From a virus: a stretch of 21,555 nucleotides of DNA. Where the stretch lies: positions 1 through 21,555 of IMG/VR virus record IMGVR_UViG_3300005293_000055, one strand, 5' to 3'. Under the pieces are notes generated by a model. That model had not been told where the DNA came from and did no database searches. It worked only from the letters and a program-made list of their open reading frames with translations. Positions 1-5,783 of the stretch are shown here, in pieces. Positions within the stretch are counted from its first letter, which is position 1, and the number at the start of each line of letters is the position of its first letter. The position numbers and the translations under genes were made by a program.

Positions 1-1
1 A

Positions 2-175
2 TCAAGTAACTATATTCGATGCTATCCAATGAAACAACCCCTAAAATGGTGGCGCGACATACCAAAACAAACCAAAGCCGATATAATGGCAAAGAATAAC
101 ATTAAGGTTATGACGTTTGAGGCTATTTGCATGTTGTATGAGGATCAAAAACGCAAAGACAGTAACATACTATAG
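2..175 (+). CDS. Unknown protein, 3' end only (5' truncated by window edge)
   Basis: The frame is open from the first bases of the window to TAG at 173-175, so this is most likely the C-terminal 57 residues of a longer gene. An internal ATG at 29 would give 48 residues (MKQPLKWWRDIPKQ...). The visible part is basic with a WW pair (KWWRDIPK) and no membrane segment. It precedes a stretch of about 110 nt that ends in a promoter, so it probably belongs to an upstream transcription unit. I do not recognise the family. The frame and stop are seen directly; the true start cannot be seen. Confidence 0.5.
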   Translation, partial: SSNYIRCYPMKQPLKWWRDIPKQTKADIMAKNNIKVMTFEAICMLYEDQKRKDSNIL

Positions 176-212
176 TTTAAAAATTATCGTGGTTTATATG
201 GGTTGTTTTGGG

Positions 213-250
213 ACGGTTAAATAAATGTAATATGTTAAAGAAATGTTAAA
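213..250 (+). repeat. Short direct repeats GTTAAA upstream of the first promoter
   Basis: ATGTTAAA occurs at 232-239 and again at 243-250, an 11-nt period, with a weaker third copy (GGTTAAA) at 215-221. The repeats end 37 nt before the -7 element at 287. One-helical-turn spacing upstream of a promoter suits a protein binding site on one face of DNA. In AT-rich DNA such repeats can also arise by chance. I see no gene in 176-321. Confidence 0.3.
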
Positions 251-263
251 AGTTTATTTTATG

Positions 264-294
264 TTTACGTAACTAGATTTATAATGTATCTTTG
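264..294 (+). promoter_or_regulatory. Bacteroidota-type promoter P1
   Basis: TATCTTTG at 287-294 fits the -7 consensus TAnnTTTG exactly. TTTA at 264-267, 19 nt upstream of it, is an imperfect -33 element. Transcription would start a few bases downstream, leaving a leader of about 20 nt before ATG 322. The first transcribed bases (CCAACA at 297-302) have the same spacing from TTTG as in the promoter at 3520. P1 would drive the small-gene block 322-1919. Confidence 0.65.
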
Positions 295-321
295 ACCCAA
301 CAAATAAAAACAATAGGAATT

Positions 322-537
322 ATGAGCTACTTAGAAAGAATAAAAACACTTTTTATTGATGTTGAAAACTTAAAAGCGTCAGTAGTGACAATAAACGGAG
401 TTAATACGAACTCACCAACAAGAAAAGAAGAAGTGTTTTCTATATCTAAATCTGTATCTGTTTATGGGCTTGAAGAACACATAAAAAATATGGTGGATAC
501 TTACGAACCTGCAAAAATTGTTTACTGCGAAGTTTAA
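322..537 (+). CDS. Small unknown protein, 71 aa
   Basis: First gene after promoter P1. I chose ATG 322 (MSYLERIKTLFIDVENL). The in-frame TTG at 292 lies inside the -7 element and so cannot be translated from P1. ATG 322 has the AATAGGAATT-ATG leader typical of the block. The product is a soluble, mixed alpha/beta small protein with no membrane span, no Cys cluster and no motif I recognise; a single Cys lies near the C-terminus (YCEV). It is 21 nt upstream of the next gene and probably co-transcribed with it. Function unknown. Confidence 0.7.
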   Translation: MSYLERIKTLFIDVENLKASVVTINGVNTNSPTRKEEVFSISKSVSVYGLEEHIKNMVDTYEPAKIVYCEV

Positions 538-558
538 AATAACTAAAAAATAAAAATT

Positions 559-735
559 ATGGGAAGAAAAAGACTAGAATCAGGAGAAAAATTAGTTCTA
601 TTAAGAGTTTACGTAAAAGAAAAATACTTAAATCCTCTTAATGCACTTGAAATAAACTACGCTGTAAATGATAGTTTGTCAAGAATTGCGGAACAACAAC
701 GAATTATAAACCAACAAAAAATAGATGAATTATGA
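559..735 (+). CDS. Small basic unknown protein, 58 aa
   Basis: ATG 559 follows an A-rich leader (AAATAAAAATT-ATGG) like its neighbours, and the frame ends at TGA 733-735, overlapping the next start as ATGA. The protein begins with a basic patch (MGRKRLESGEKLVLLRVYVKEKY). It ends in a Gln/Ile-rich helical stretch (RIAEQQRIINQQKIDEL) that could form a coiled coil. The basic N-terminus could contact nucleic acid, but that is inference; no helix-turn-helix is evident. The spacing and overlap support it as real. Confidence 0.65.
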   Translation: MGRKRLESGEKLVLLRVYVKEKYLNPLNALEINYAVNDSLSRIAEQQRIINQQKIDEL

Positions 736-848
736 AAGAGCAACTTTTTACAGATATTCAGATGTTTATTTTCTGCTCAGGATCATTTATTGCAGGAGTT
801 ATTGCAGGAGTACTATTACTATCTTCAATTTTAAATAAAGATAAATGA
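732..848 (+). CDS. Single-span membrane peptide, 38 aa
   Basis: The start overlaps the preceding stop (ATGA, 732-735), and the stop overlaps the next start in the same way (845-848). The sequence has a short polar N-terminus (MKEQLFTDIQ), then one hydrophobic segment of about 23 residues (MFIFCSGSFIAGVIAGVLLL...), then a basic tail (LNKDK). This is the pattern of a one-span inner-membrane peptide, with an AGVIAGV small-residue motif that could mediate helix packing. Tiny membrane proteins of phages include holins, spanin parts and exclusion proteins. Nothing here decides among them. Confidence 0.65.
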   Translation: MKEQLFTDIQMFIFCSGSFIAGVIAGVLLLSSILNKDK

Positions 849-916
849 TAATATTATATTCATTTATAGGCGTGGCAATAGTTATCGCACTATACGATAC
901 ATTTTCAGAACAATGA
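845..916 (+). CDS. Very small hydrophobic peptide, 23 aa
   Basis: This frame runs MIILYSFIGVAIVIALYDTF plus SEQ, and links the 38-aa membrane peptide to the beta-barrel gene by ATGA overlaps at both ends (845-848 and 913-916). Almost its whole length is one hydrophobic helix with a short acidic C-terminus. It could be a genuine micropeptide of a membrane complex. It could also merely relay ribosomes to the next start by termination-reinitiation. The double ATGA overlap is the main support; the length alone is not significant. Confidence 0.5.
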   Translation: MIILYSFIGVAIVIALYDTFSEQ

Positions 917-1377
917 GAGCAATTTTAATAATTCTATTGCTGTCTTCGTCGATGGCAATAGCACAAACAACAATACATTTCTATGCTAGTTCAAAACTTA
1001 CAACTGGATCGGAATGTTTAATCGATGGTAAAGCAGGTTTTGGATTCTCAGGAGCTTGGGACGTTAAAGCAACTGTACCTGGAAGAATAACAGAAAACCA
1101 ATGGAAGCGAGCGTATACACGTTTTAGAGAAGAATGGTGTAGCTTATACGGTACGGCATCATTTGGATATCTTGGCCAAGTATTAGTAAAGTACAGAGGT
1201 GGTTTAGCGGTTTATCAAGATAAAGTAGATTTTGATACGTATTGTAAGGTAGATAGGGTAAGATACAGTCCTATGATTGGAATTAGTGGTATGTATTCTA
1301 TTTCTGATGCTGTTGGAATTGAGATTGGTTGTGATACGTTTAATAAAGTAACTGCGGGAATAACGGTATTATTTTAA
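913..1377 (+). CDS. Secreted outer-membrane beta-barrel candidate, 154 aa
   Basis: The first 17 residues form a signal peptide (MRAILIILLLSSSMAIA, cleavage likely before Q18). The mature chain has alternating strand patterns rich in Gly, Tyr and Phe: AGFGFSGAWDV, YGTASFGYLGQVLVKYRGGLAVY, MIGISGMYSISDAVGIEIG and AGITVLF. It ends in Phe, the usual C-terminal residue of outer-membrane barrels. Four Cys lie in the mature part. The small size fits a roughly 6-8-strand barrel. Phage-encoded small barrels such as lambda Lom alter the surface of the infected or lysogenic cell, so a surface-modifying, superinfection-exclusion or lysis role is possible. No homology to Lom is claimed. It sits in a block of small membrane peptides. 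Confidence 0.65.
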   Translation: MRAILIILLLSSSMAIAQTTIHFYASSKLTTGSECLIDGKAGFGFSGAWDVKATVPGRITENQWKRAYTRFREEWCSLYGTASFGYLGQVLVKYRGGLAVYQDKVDFDTYCKVDRVRYSPMIGISGMYSISDAVGIEIGCDTFNKVTAGITVLF

Positions 1378-1391
1378 AAAGTAGATTATGG
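1371..1391 (+). repeat. Translation-initiation module, copy 1 (copy 2 at 1819-1839)
   Basis: The 21 bases here recur at 1819-1839 with one mismatch (G at 1381 against A at 1829). Both copies end in TAGATTATGG, with the start codon of a tiny membrane peptide inside. The first copy starts in the stop region of the upstream gene. Either the segment was duplicated or selection keeps this AT-rich ribosome-binding context. Confidence 0.6.
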
Positions 1392-1480
1392 GAATAAGTA
1401 AAGTATTACTAGCTATAAGCATTTGTATTCAAATAATTGCATTAATACTTAGTGTAGTTTTGTATCAATCACATAAATAA
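1388..1480 (+). CDS. Single-span membrane peptide, 30 aa
   Basis: The frame reads MGISKVLLAISICIQIIALI then LSVVLYQSHK. One hydrophobic helix of about 21 residues follows a short N-terminus with one Lys, and the tail is polar/basic. It starts 10 nt after the barrel gene in a 21-nt initiation module that is repeated before the 27-aa peptide at 1836. Too short for statistical support on its own; the repeated initiation module and the neighbouring peptides of the same type support it. Function unknown. Confidence 0.5.
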   Translation: MGISKVLLAISICIQIIALILSVVLYQSHK

Positions 1481-1501
1481 CCACAATAAAAAGATAATAT
1501 T

Positions 1502-1816
1502 ATGAGCGAATTTAAAGGAACAAAAGGAGAGTGGCAGTTAATTGAATATCATTATGGACAACTAATAGGAATAAAAGTAGTAGTCGATAATGAAGACGGA
1601 GAAGAAACAATAATTCACGATACTGATACGTCAGGATATATCGATAATGAACAAGAAGCCAACGCAAAACTAATTGCATGTTCGCCAGAGATGTTGGAAG
1701 CTTTGATTAAAATAAATGACTTTATTGATAAAAACGAAAATGTAAATTATTGGGCTAGATTACTAAGTAGAGAAGTCCCTAACATAAAAGAACTTATAAA
1801 TAAAGCAACCGAATAA
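1502..1816 (+). CDS. Small phage protein with EANAKLIACSPEMLEAL motif, 104 aa
   Basis: ATG 1502 is preceded by AAAAAGATAATATT. The protein starts MSEFKGTKGEWQ. A middle part rich in acid residues (DNEDGEETIIHDTDTSGYID) leads into EQEANAKLIACSPEMLEAL at about residues 50-68. This E.NA.LIA.sPEmleAL pattern is common in small uncharacterised proteins of many tailed phages. The rest is a helical tail (NKATE). The family is recurrent but its function is not known to me; it is not a virion protein in the systems I recall. Probably transcribed from P1. Confidence 0.7.
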   Translation: MSEFKGTKGEWQLIEYHYGQLIGIKVVVDNEDGEETIIHDTDTSGYIDNEQEANAKLIACSPEMLEALIKINDFIDKNENVNYWARLLSREVPNIKELINKATE

Positions 1817-1818
1817 CA

Positions 1819-1839
1819 ATTTTAAAAAATAGATTATGG
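1819..1839 (+). repeat. Translation-initiation module, copy 2 (copy 1 at 1371-1391)
   Basis: Second copy of the 21-nt leader and start segment, differing by one base from copy 1. It holds ATG 1836 of the 27-aa peptide. It begins just after the TAA of the previous gene. Confidence 0.6.
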
Positions 1840-1919
1840 ACATAGATACATTATTTGAAATTATATTTATAGCTTTGTTTATATGGGCTGTATGGATATA
1901 TTTAAATAGAGAATTTTAA
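1836..1919 (+). CDS. Single-span membrane peptide, 27 aa
   Basis: The frame reads MDIDTLFEIIFIALFIWAVW then IYLNREF. An acidic N-terminus (D2, D4, E8) is followed by a hydrophobic helix with two Trp near the end and a short basic tail, giving an apparent N-out/C-in charge distribution. It is the last ORF before the terminator at 1922. Support comes from the duplicated initiation module and from the series of similar tiny membrane peptides in this block. Function unknown. Confidence 0.5.
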   Translation: MDIDTLFEIIFIALFIWAVWIYLNREF

Positions 1920-1921
1920 CC

Positions 1922-1957
1922 ACAACAAAACGTCTTTAATTAGGCGTTTTTTGTTGT
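1922..1957 (+). terminator. Rho-independent terminator T1
   Basis: AAAACGTCT (1927-1935) pairs with AGGCGTTTT (1942-1950) with one G-T wobble, around a short AT loop. The arms extend outward through ACAAC/GTTGT, and a T-tract lies at 1947-1952. It begins just after the last small gene and ends the accessory block. Its T-tract also forms the -33 element of the next promoter. Confidence 0.8.
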
Positions 1958-1980
1958 TATGGAAATTTTGTGTAATTTTG
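1950..1980 (+). promoter_or_regulatory. Bacteroidota-type promoter P2 for the terminase genes
   Basis: TAATTTTG at 1973-1980 matches the -7 consensus TAnnTTTG. TTTG at 1950-1953, exactly 19 nt upstream, matches the -33 element. The leader to ATG 2001 is only about 15 nt and AT-rich. This promoter would start the packaging operon directly after terminator T1. Confidence 0.7.
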
Positions 1981-2000
1981 AATAATCATATTTTTTCAAG

Positions 2001-2273
2001 ATGTCAGATAAAACACACGGAGGAGCAAGAGAAGGAGCAGGAAGGAAGCCAAAAGCAGATGAAATTAAAATAGCTGAGCAAATGGACGCTATTATGATGC
2101 CAGATCATGTTTGGTCAGCATTATCTTTTAAAGTTATCGATGGAGATGTACAAGCTATTAAAACATGGCTAGGGTATAGATTTGGAATGCCTAAACAAAC
2201 TATAGAGCAAACTAATACTAACGTAGATATGACCCCTATTTTTGGAGATAACCCATTGGACAACAATGTTTAA
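2001..2273 (+). CDS. Candidate terminase small subunit, 90 aa
   Basis: The N-terminus MSDKTHGGAREGAGRKPKAD carries the GGAREGAGRK motif often found at the start of phage terminase small subunits and other small phage DNA-binding proteins. A helical centre follows (ADEIKIAEQMDAIM..., ...AIKTWLGYRFGMPKQTIEQ), then an acidic, low-complexity tail. Its stop (2271-2273) overlaps the start of the large terminase gene at 2266, the usual small-large terminase order. It would recognise the packaging site on the concatemer and load the large subunit. At 90 residues it is short for the family, and no clear helix-turn-helix is visible, so the call rests on motif and position. Confidence 0.65.
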   Translation: MSDKTHGGAREGAGRKPKADEIKIAEQMDAIMMPDHVWSALSFKVIDGDVQAIKTWLGYRFGMPKQTIEQTNTNVDMTPIFGDNPLDNNV

Positions 2274-3498
2274 ATTTAAACCTACAACAGCATTATACAA
2301 AATTAAAACCCTGTTACGTAATATTAGCAGGGTTTTTGTTATTAGCGGAGGACAGGGAGCGGGAAAAACAATATCTATATTAATGCTTATTATAGATTAC
2401 GCACACCGTAACGATAAAAAGAAAATATCTATTATATCAGGTGAATTATCTAAAATGAAAAAGACAGTTATCAAAGATTTTTTAGATATCATGGTAGATT
2501 GGAATATGCTGCAATATGGTGTTTGGAATAAGACCGAAAGTACATTTACTTTTAAGAATGGAACATTTATTGAGTTCTTAGCTTTAGACACCCACGATGT
2601 AGGTAAAGGTATGCGTAGGGATTTAGTTTACTTCAATGAGGCTAATAAATTAAAATTAGAAGCCTATAGGCAAGTTGCCTCACGTTGTAAATTAAACATT
2701 ATTGACTTTAATCCAGATCAAAAGTTTTGGGGTCATGATTTAATAGATACAAATAACTACATAAACCTAACTTTTAAAGACAATGAGTACTTAAGTAAAG
2801 AAGAAGTTGAAAGTATTCAAGACTACTACAAAAAAGGATATTCAGATACAGGAATAATCATAAATGAGTATTGGGCTAATATTTGGCGTGTTTATGGATT
2901 GGGTGAGATTGGAAGTGTAGAAGGCCGAATATTTACGCATTTTAAGACAATATCTTATAATGATTATAATAAAGTGCCATTACCTAAAGTTTACGCTATA
3001 GATTGGGGACGAAATCACGGATTCGGAATAATAGAGGGAAAATTTGACCGTTATGATAATAAATACTATGTTCACGAATTAAACTATAAATCAGAAAATA
3101 AATTAATATCTGAATTAAACGACTCTCAAAAAACATTGATTAATAGCGGTCAGAATGGAGGTATTATAATTCATACTGTAAATAAATGTAACATTCCTAA
3201 AGATGGGACTATTGTATGTGATTCGGCAAGGCCTGACAATATAAGACTATTGCGTGATTATGGCTGGGAATATGCTTATGGTATTGACAAACCAAAAGGT
3301 TCTGTTATGGCAAATATTTCTCTATTGCAATCAACTAACGTGCTTTATACTGAATGTTCTACAGGAATAGAATTTGAGCATCAAAGTTATCAATATAGAC
3401 AGGATAGAATGGGCGTAGTAGATGACGAAGTATTGAAAGAGAATGATGATTTAATCGATCCAATTATGTATCTAAGAAGGCACTTTGAAAAGAATTAA
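2266..3498 (+). CDS. Terminase large subunit (packaging ATPase and nuclease), 410 aa
   Basis: Packages DNA into the prohead and cuts it. In the N-terminal ATPase domain, GGQGAGKT at residues 28-35 is the Walker A loop and LVYFNEAN at about 120-127 is the Walker B region, with Glu125 as catalytic acid; Asn replaces the usual Asp before it. DFNP at about 147-150 resembles the coupling motif. In the C-terminal RNase-H-like nuclease, Asp246 (YAIDWG), Asp319 (VCDSARPDN) and Asp398 (LIDPIMY) are the likely metal ligands. I chose ATG 2266, overlapping the small subunit's stop. The upstream in-frame ATG at 2242 would add 8 unremarkable residues. The layout fits a PBSX-like TerL. Confidence 0.93.
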   Translation: MFKFKPTTALYKIKTLLRNISRVFVISGGQGAGKTISILMLIIDYAHRNDKKKISIISGELSKMKKTVIKDFLDIMVDWNMLQYGVWNKTESTFTFKNGTFIEFLALDTHDVGKGMRRDLVYFNEANKLKLEAYRQVASRCKLNIIDFNPDQKFWGHDLIDTNNYINLTFKDNEYLSKEEVESIQDYYKKGYSDTGIIINEYWANIWRVYGLGEIGSVEGRIFTHFKTISYNDYNKVPLPKVYAIDWGRNHGFGIIEGKFDRYDNKYYVHELNYKSENKLISELNDSQKTLINSGQNGGIIIHTVNKCNIPKDGTIVCDSARPDNIRLLRDYGWEYAYGIDKPKGSVMANISLLQSTNVLYTECSTGIEFEHQSYQYRQDRMGVVDDEVLKENDDLIDPIMYLRRHFEKN

Positions 3499-3519
3499 TG
3501 ATAATTAAAATAAATTAAT

Positions 3520-3527
3520 TATATTTG
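3520..3527 (+). promoter_or_regulatory. Promoter P3 upstream of the portal gene
   Basis: TATATTTG matches the -7 consensus. No TTTG or TTG lies at the expected -33 distance, so it may need an activator. The bases after it, TT-CCAACA and then ATAAACAA, resemble the starts at P1 and P5. Transcription would begin at about 3532-3535. Confidence 0.55.
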
Positions 3528-3533
3528 TTCCAA

Positions 3534-3621
3534 CATAAACAATTATTGTAGTGATTACAAAGATTGACCAAAATACTAATCAAAGGATTCATCGTGACAT
3601 TATTGCGATGAATCCTTTTTT
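3534..3621 (+). ncRNA. Candidate short leader RNA or sRNA between promoter P3 and terminator
   Basis: About 88 nt lie between the expected start of P3 transcripts and the end of a strong terminator. The 5' end carries CATAAACAA (3534-3542), which recurs at 16781-16789 after another promoter. A small inverted repeat ACAAT-T-ATTGT lies at 3539-3549. If the terminator works, P3 yields a free RNA; if it is read through, this is the portal operon leader. A GTG-started 27-codon frame (3551-3634) also ends in TAATG, overlapping the portal start. A run of that length is not rare by chance, so I leave it uncalled. Confidence 0.4.
3582..3621 (+). terminator. Terminator or attenuator T2 in front of portal
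   Basis: AAAGGATTCATCG (3582-3594) pairs perfectly over 13 bp with 3606-3618 around an 11-nt loop, and T3616-3621 is the T-run. It is the strongest hairpin I see in the window. It ends 12 nt before the portal ATG, so portal expression needs read-through or anti-termination. Confidence 0.75.
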
Positions 3622-3633
3622 GCTTTTATTTTA

Positions 3634-4905
3634 ATGAGCTGGATAAAAAACGGACTTATCAATTATTTAGGATTGGATTACTTAGATTCTTTAGTTACAT
3701 ACGTTAACAAAGAATTGAACGGAACAACTAACTACAATGATTATACCAGCGATACACAGAAGCTAGAACTAATATTCTCTAACCAAGCCTTATTGAAAGT
3801 ATTTGCTTTGCAATGTGATTTATTCAGCATTGGTAAAGTTTATGTGTATAAAGATGGAGTTGAATTACCAGATGATCAATTCCTAAAAATGATTAAAAAT
3901 CCTAATCCTTTTCAAATGCAATCCCAATTCCTTTGGGATGTAATGTTTTGGAACATGTTAGGAAATACTTATAATTATTGCGAATCTAAAATAGTTTCAG
4001 AAGACAATAAATTATACATTCTAGAGAATAACAAAATACAGTTTCCTGTTGAAATGGATGCTTATCGAGATAAGATAGTATTGTCTAAAACGGAATTAAA
4101 TAAGATTAAAAACTTTCAAATTGAATATACTTATGCCGATGGTAGCAATACTAGATTAAAGTGGGGTAATATTATTCACATGCCGGACTTATCAAACGGT
4201 ACAGGCAGTTGGTTTAGAGGCGGTAGCAGGATAGATGCTTTGGTTAAGATCATAAGCAATGCAGAAGCCTCTTTGGATGCTACTAATATAAATGTTCGTT
4301 ACAGTGGTAAATTCATGGTAGCAGGGCAAGCAGACCCAAACAACGTTACCCAATTACCAATGGGCGAAACTGAAAAGAAAGATATTGAAACAAAGATGAA
4401 CGGGAGCAAATCTGTTCACGCGGTTAAATCAATGATTGATATTAAGCGTTTTGTTGAAAATATAGGGGCGTTGCAATTACCCGAAATATACTTGCAGCAA
4501 TATTTTTTAATAGGTTCTTTGTATAATATTCCTAAAGACGTTTTAGAAGCATACAACTCAGGAACGTATGAAAACCAAGAGAAAGCAAGAGGGGCTTTTG
4601 TTTCTTACTGTTTACAGCCTAAAGGCGATTTATTCTTTCAAGGGCATTCTAAGTTTTTTGGATATTCAGATGAAGGAAAGGATATTGTAATGGATTGGGA
4701 GCATTTACCATTCATGCAGGTTTTTGCAAAAGAAAGAGCCGATACTGACAAGGTAAAATCTGAAACATTGCTTAATTACATGAAAGCTGGGGTTAATATA
4801 GATGAGATAAACAACTGCATGGATACTAATTTTACTGAATTAAATTATGAATCAGCACAACGAACAAACCAAAACGGAAATAGTCAAACAAATACTGGAA
4901 ACTAG
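3634..4905 (+). CDS. Portal protein, 423 aa
   Basis: Forms the dodecameric ring at one capsid vertex through which DNA enters and leaves. The order TerL - portal - protease - capsid and the motifs fit the HK97-type portal family: NPNPFQMQSQFLWDVMFWNM followed by LGNTYNY at about residues 89-115, and IIHMPDLSNGTGSWFRGGSR at about 180-200. A helical core then runs to PEIYLQQYFLIGSLYNIPKDVLEAYNSG. Length is typical. The C-terminal tail is low-complexity Asn/Gln/Thr. Its last 59 bases overlap a 41-residue gene in another frame. ATG 3634 is chosen because it begins right after T2 and gives the usual N-terminus (MSWIKNGL). Confidence 0.9.
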   Translation: MSWIKNGLINYLGLDYLDSLVTYVNKELNGTTNYNDYTSDTQKLELIFSNQALLKVFALQCDLFSIGKVYVYKDGVELPDDQFLKMIKNPNPFQMQSQFLWDVMFWNMLGNTYNYCESKIVSEDNKLYILENNKIQFPVEMDAYRDKIVLSKTELNKIKNFQIEYTYADGSNTRLKWGNIIHMPDLSNGTGSWFRGGSRIDALVKIISNAEASLDATNINVRYSGKFMVAGQADPNNVTQLPMGETEKKDIETKMNGSKSVHAVKSMIDIKRFVENIGALQLPEIYLQQYFLIGSLYNIPKDVLEAYNSGTYENQEKARGAFVSYCLQPKGDLFFQGHSKFFGYSDEGKDIVMDWEHLPFMQVFAKERADTDKVKSETLLNYMKAGVNIDEINNCMDTNFTELNYESAQRTNQNGNSQTNTGN

Positions 4906-4972
4906 CAATCCGGTATTAAAAGCAATATTAGAAAAACGATTAAAAGAAATCGATAAAGAAGTAAAGAAATGA
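4847..4972 (+). CDS. Small charged protein bridging portal and protease genes, 41 aa
   Basis: Starts inside the 3' end of portal and ends with ATGA overlapping the protease start (4969-4972), so it fills the only gap between the two genes. The product MNQHNEQTKTEIVKQILETS then NPVLKAILEKRLKEIDKEVKK is highly charged and helical, with Leu/Ile spacing suited to an amphipathic or coiled-coil helix. Without it the protease gene would have a 63-nt untranslated gap in an otherwise tightly packed operon. Function unknown; it may act in head assembly or only in translational coupling. Confidence 0.6.
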   Translation: MNQHNEQTKTEIVKQILETSNPVLKAILEKRLKEIDKEVKK

Positions 4973-5769
4973 AAGTATTTTGCATAGAACTTAACAAAGA
5001 ATTTGATTCTAAAGCAGAAATGTTTAAGGAGTTGATAAACAATGAATCTAATATAATTTCAGTTAAAAAGGCTGCTATTAAAGAAAGTGATTCTGTTTCT
5101 ATATTCTTTGAATCTAAGCAAGAAGCTATCAAATCATTAAATTTTGTAAAAGAAGGTTATGTTTATCCAGTGATTAACACGACTAATTTTAAAGATTCTC
5201 ATGGTGACGTACATTTCCCTAATATTTGGAATAAGTCACTAAAAGATAAAGCTAAAAAGATATTTTATGTGTTAGAACATAAACTATCAATTGATAATGT
5301 TATTGCGTTCCCTAACGATGTAAATGCTTTTGTAAAAACATTATCATGGAAAGAATTAGGTTATGATTATGAAGGAGATACACAAGCATTAATATATGAA
5401 ATTGCAAAAGACAAAATTAAGATACCGAAAATAAAGGAGTTGTTCGAGGAAAAAACACCTTTTGAAAACTCGGTAAGAATGAGATACATCACAATTAAAT
5501 TAGCCATTAACTCAAAAGATGCTGATATGGCTAAATACAAGGCTATTTGGGACGAAAAGATTGATTCAGTTGTAAATGTAGATAAAGATGAAGAAGATGG
5601 CTATTTTTGGGCTATCGAAGAAGCAAGTATTGAAAAAGAAGGTAGTTTGTGTTTGTTTGGTTCAAATAGCGCGACACCTGTAATATATGAAGCCGTTAGT
5701 AACACTTCAAAGCATAATACCGAGCCGTTAAACAACACTCAAACTAGACGTAAAATATTTATTAATTAA
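4969..5769 (+). CDS. Prohead maturation protease, 266 aa
   Basis: A serine protease of the HK97 prohead type that removes the scaffold part of the capsid protein. The chain has the family order: strand VINTTNFKDSHGDVHFPNIW (about 69-87), catalytic His104 in IFYVLEHKL, and candidate nucleophile Ser168 in PFENSVRMRYITIKLAIN. Then comes EEASIEKEGSLCLFGSNSATPVIYE, matching the family's A-x-I-x-E-x-S-L-V segment near the C-terminus. The N-terminal 60 residues are an unassigned extension. The first codon overlaps the 41-aa gene's stop (ATGA). Its position between portal and major capsid is the standard one. Assignment of the catalytic Ser and His is inferred from motif position. Confidence 0.8.
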   Translation: MKVFCIELNKEFDSKAEMFKELINNESNIISVKKAAIKESDSVSIFFESKQEAIKSLNFVKEGYVYPVINTTNFKDSHGDVHFPNIWNKSLKDKAKKIFYVLEHKLSIDNVIAFPNDVNAFVKTLSWKELGYDYEGDTQALIYEIAKDKIKIPKIKELFEEKTPFENSVRMRYITIKLAINSKDADMAKYKAIWDEKIDSVVNVDKDEEDGYFWAIEEASIEKEGSLCLFGSNSATPVIYEAVSNTSKHNTEPLNNTQTRRKIFIN

Positions 5770-5783
5770 ACACAACTAAAACT

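Noticed and set aside
292-321. TTG start at 292 for the first small gene
   Set aside because: It overlaps the -7 element TATCTTTG, so it would not be in the transcript. ATG 322 has the typical leader.
2242-2265. Upstream ATG 2242 for the large terminase
   Set aside because: It adds 8 residues inside the small subunit gene without family support. ATG 2266 gives the normal short overlap.
3551-3634. GTG-started 27-codon frame ending in TAATG at the portal start
   Set aside because: A frame of this length is common by chance, its second half is the terminator stem, and the peptide is unremarkable. Kept only as a note in the leader entry.
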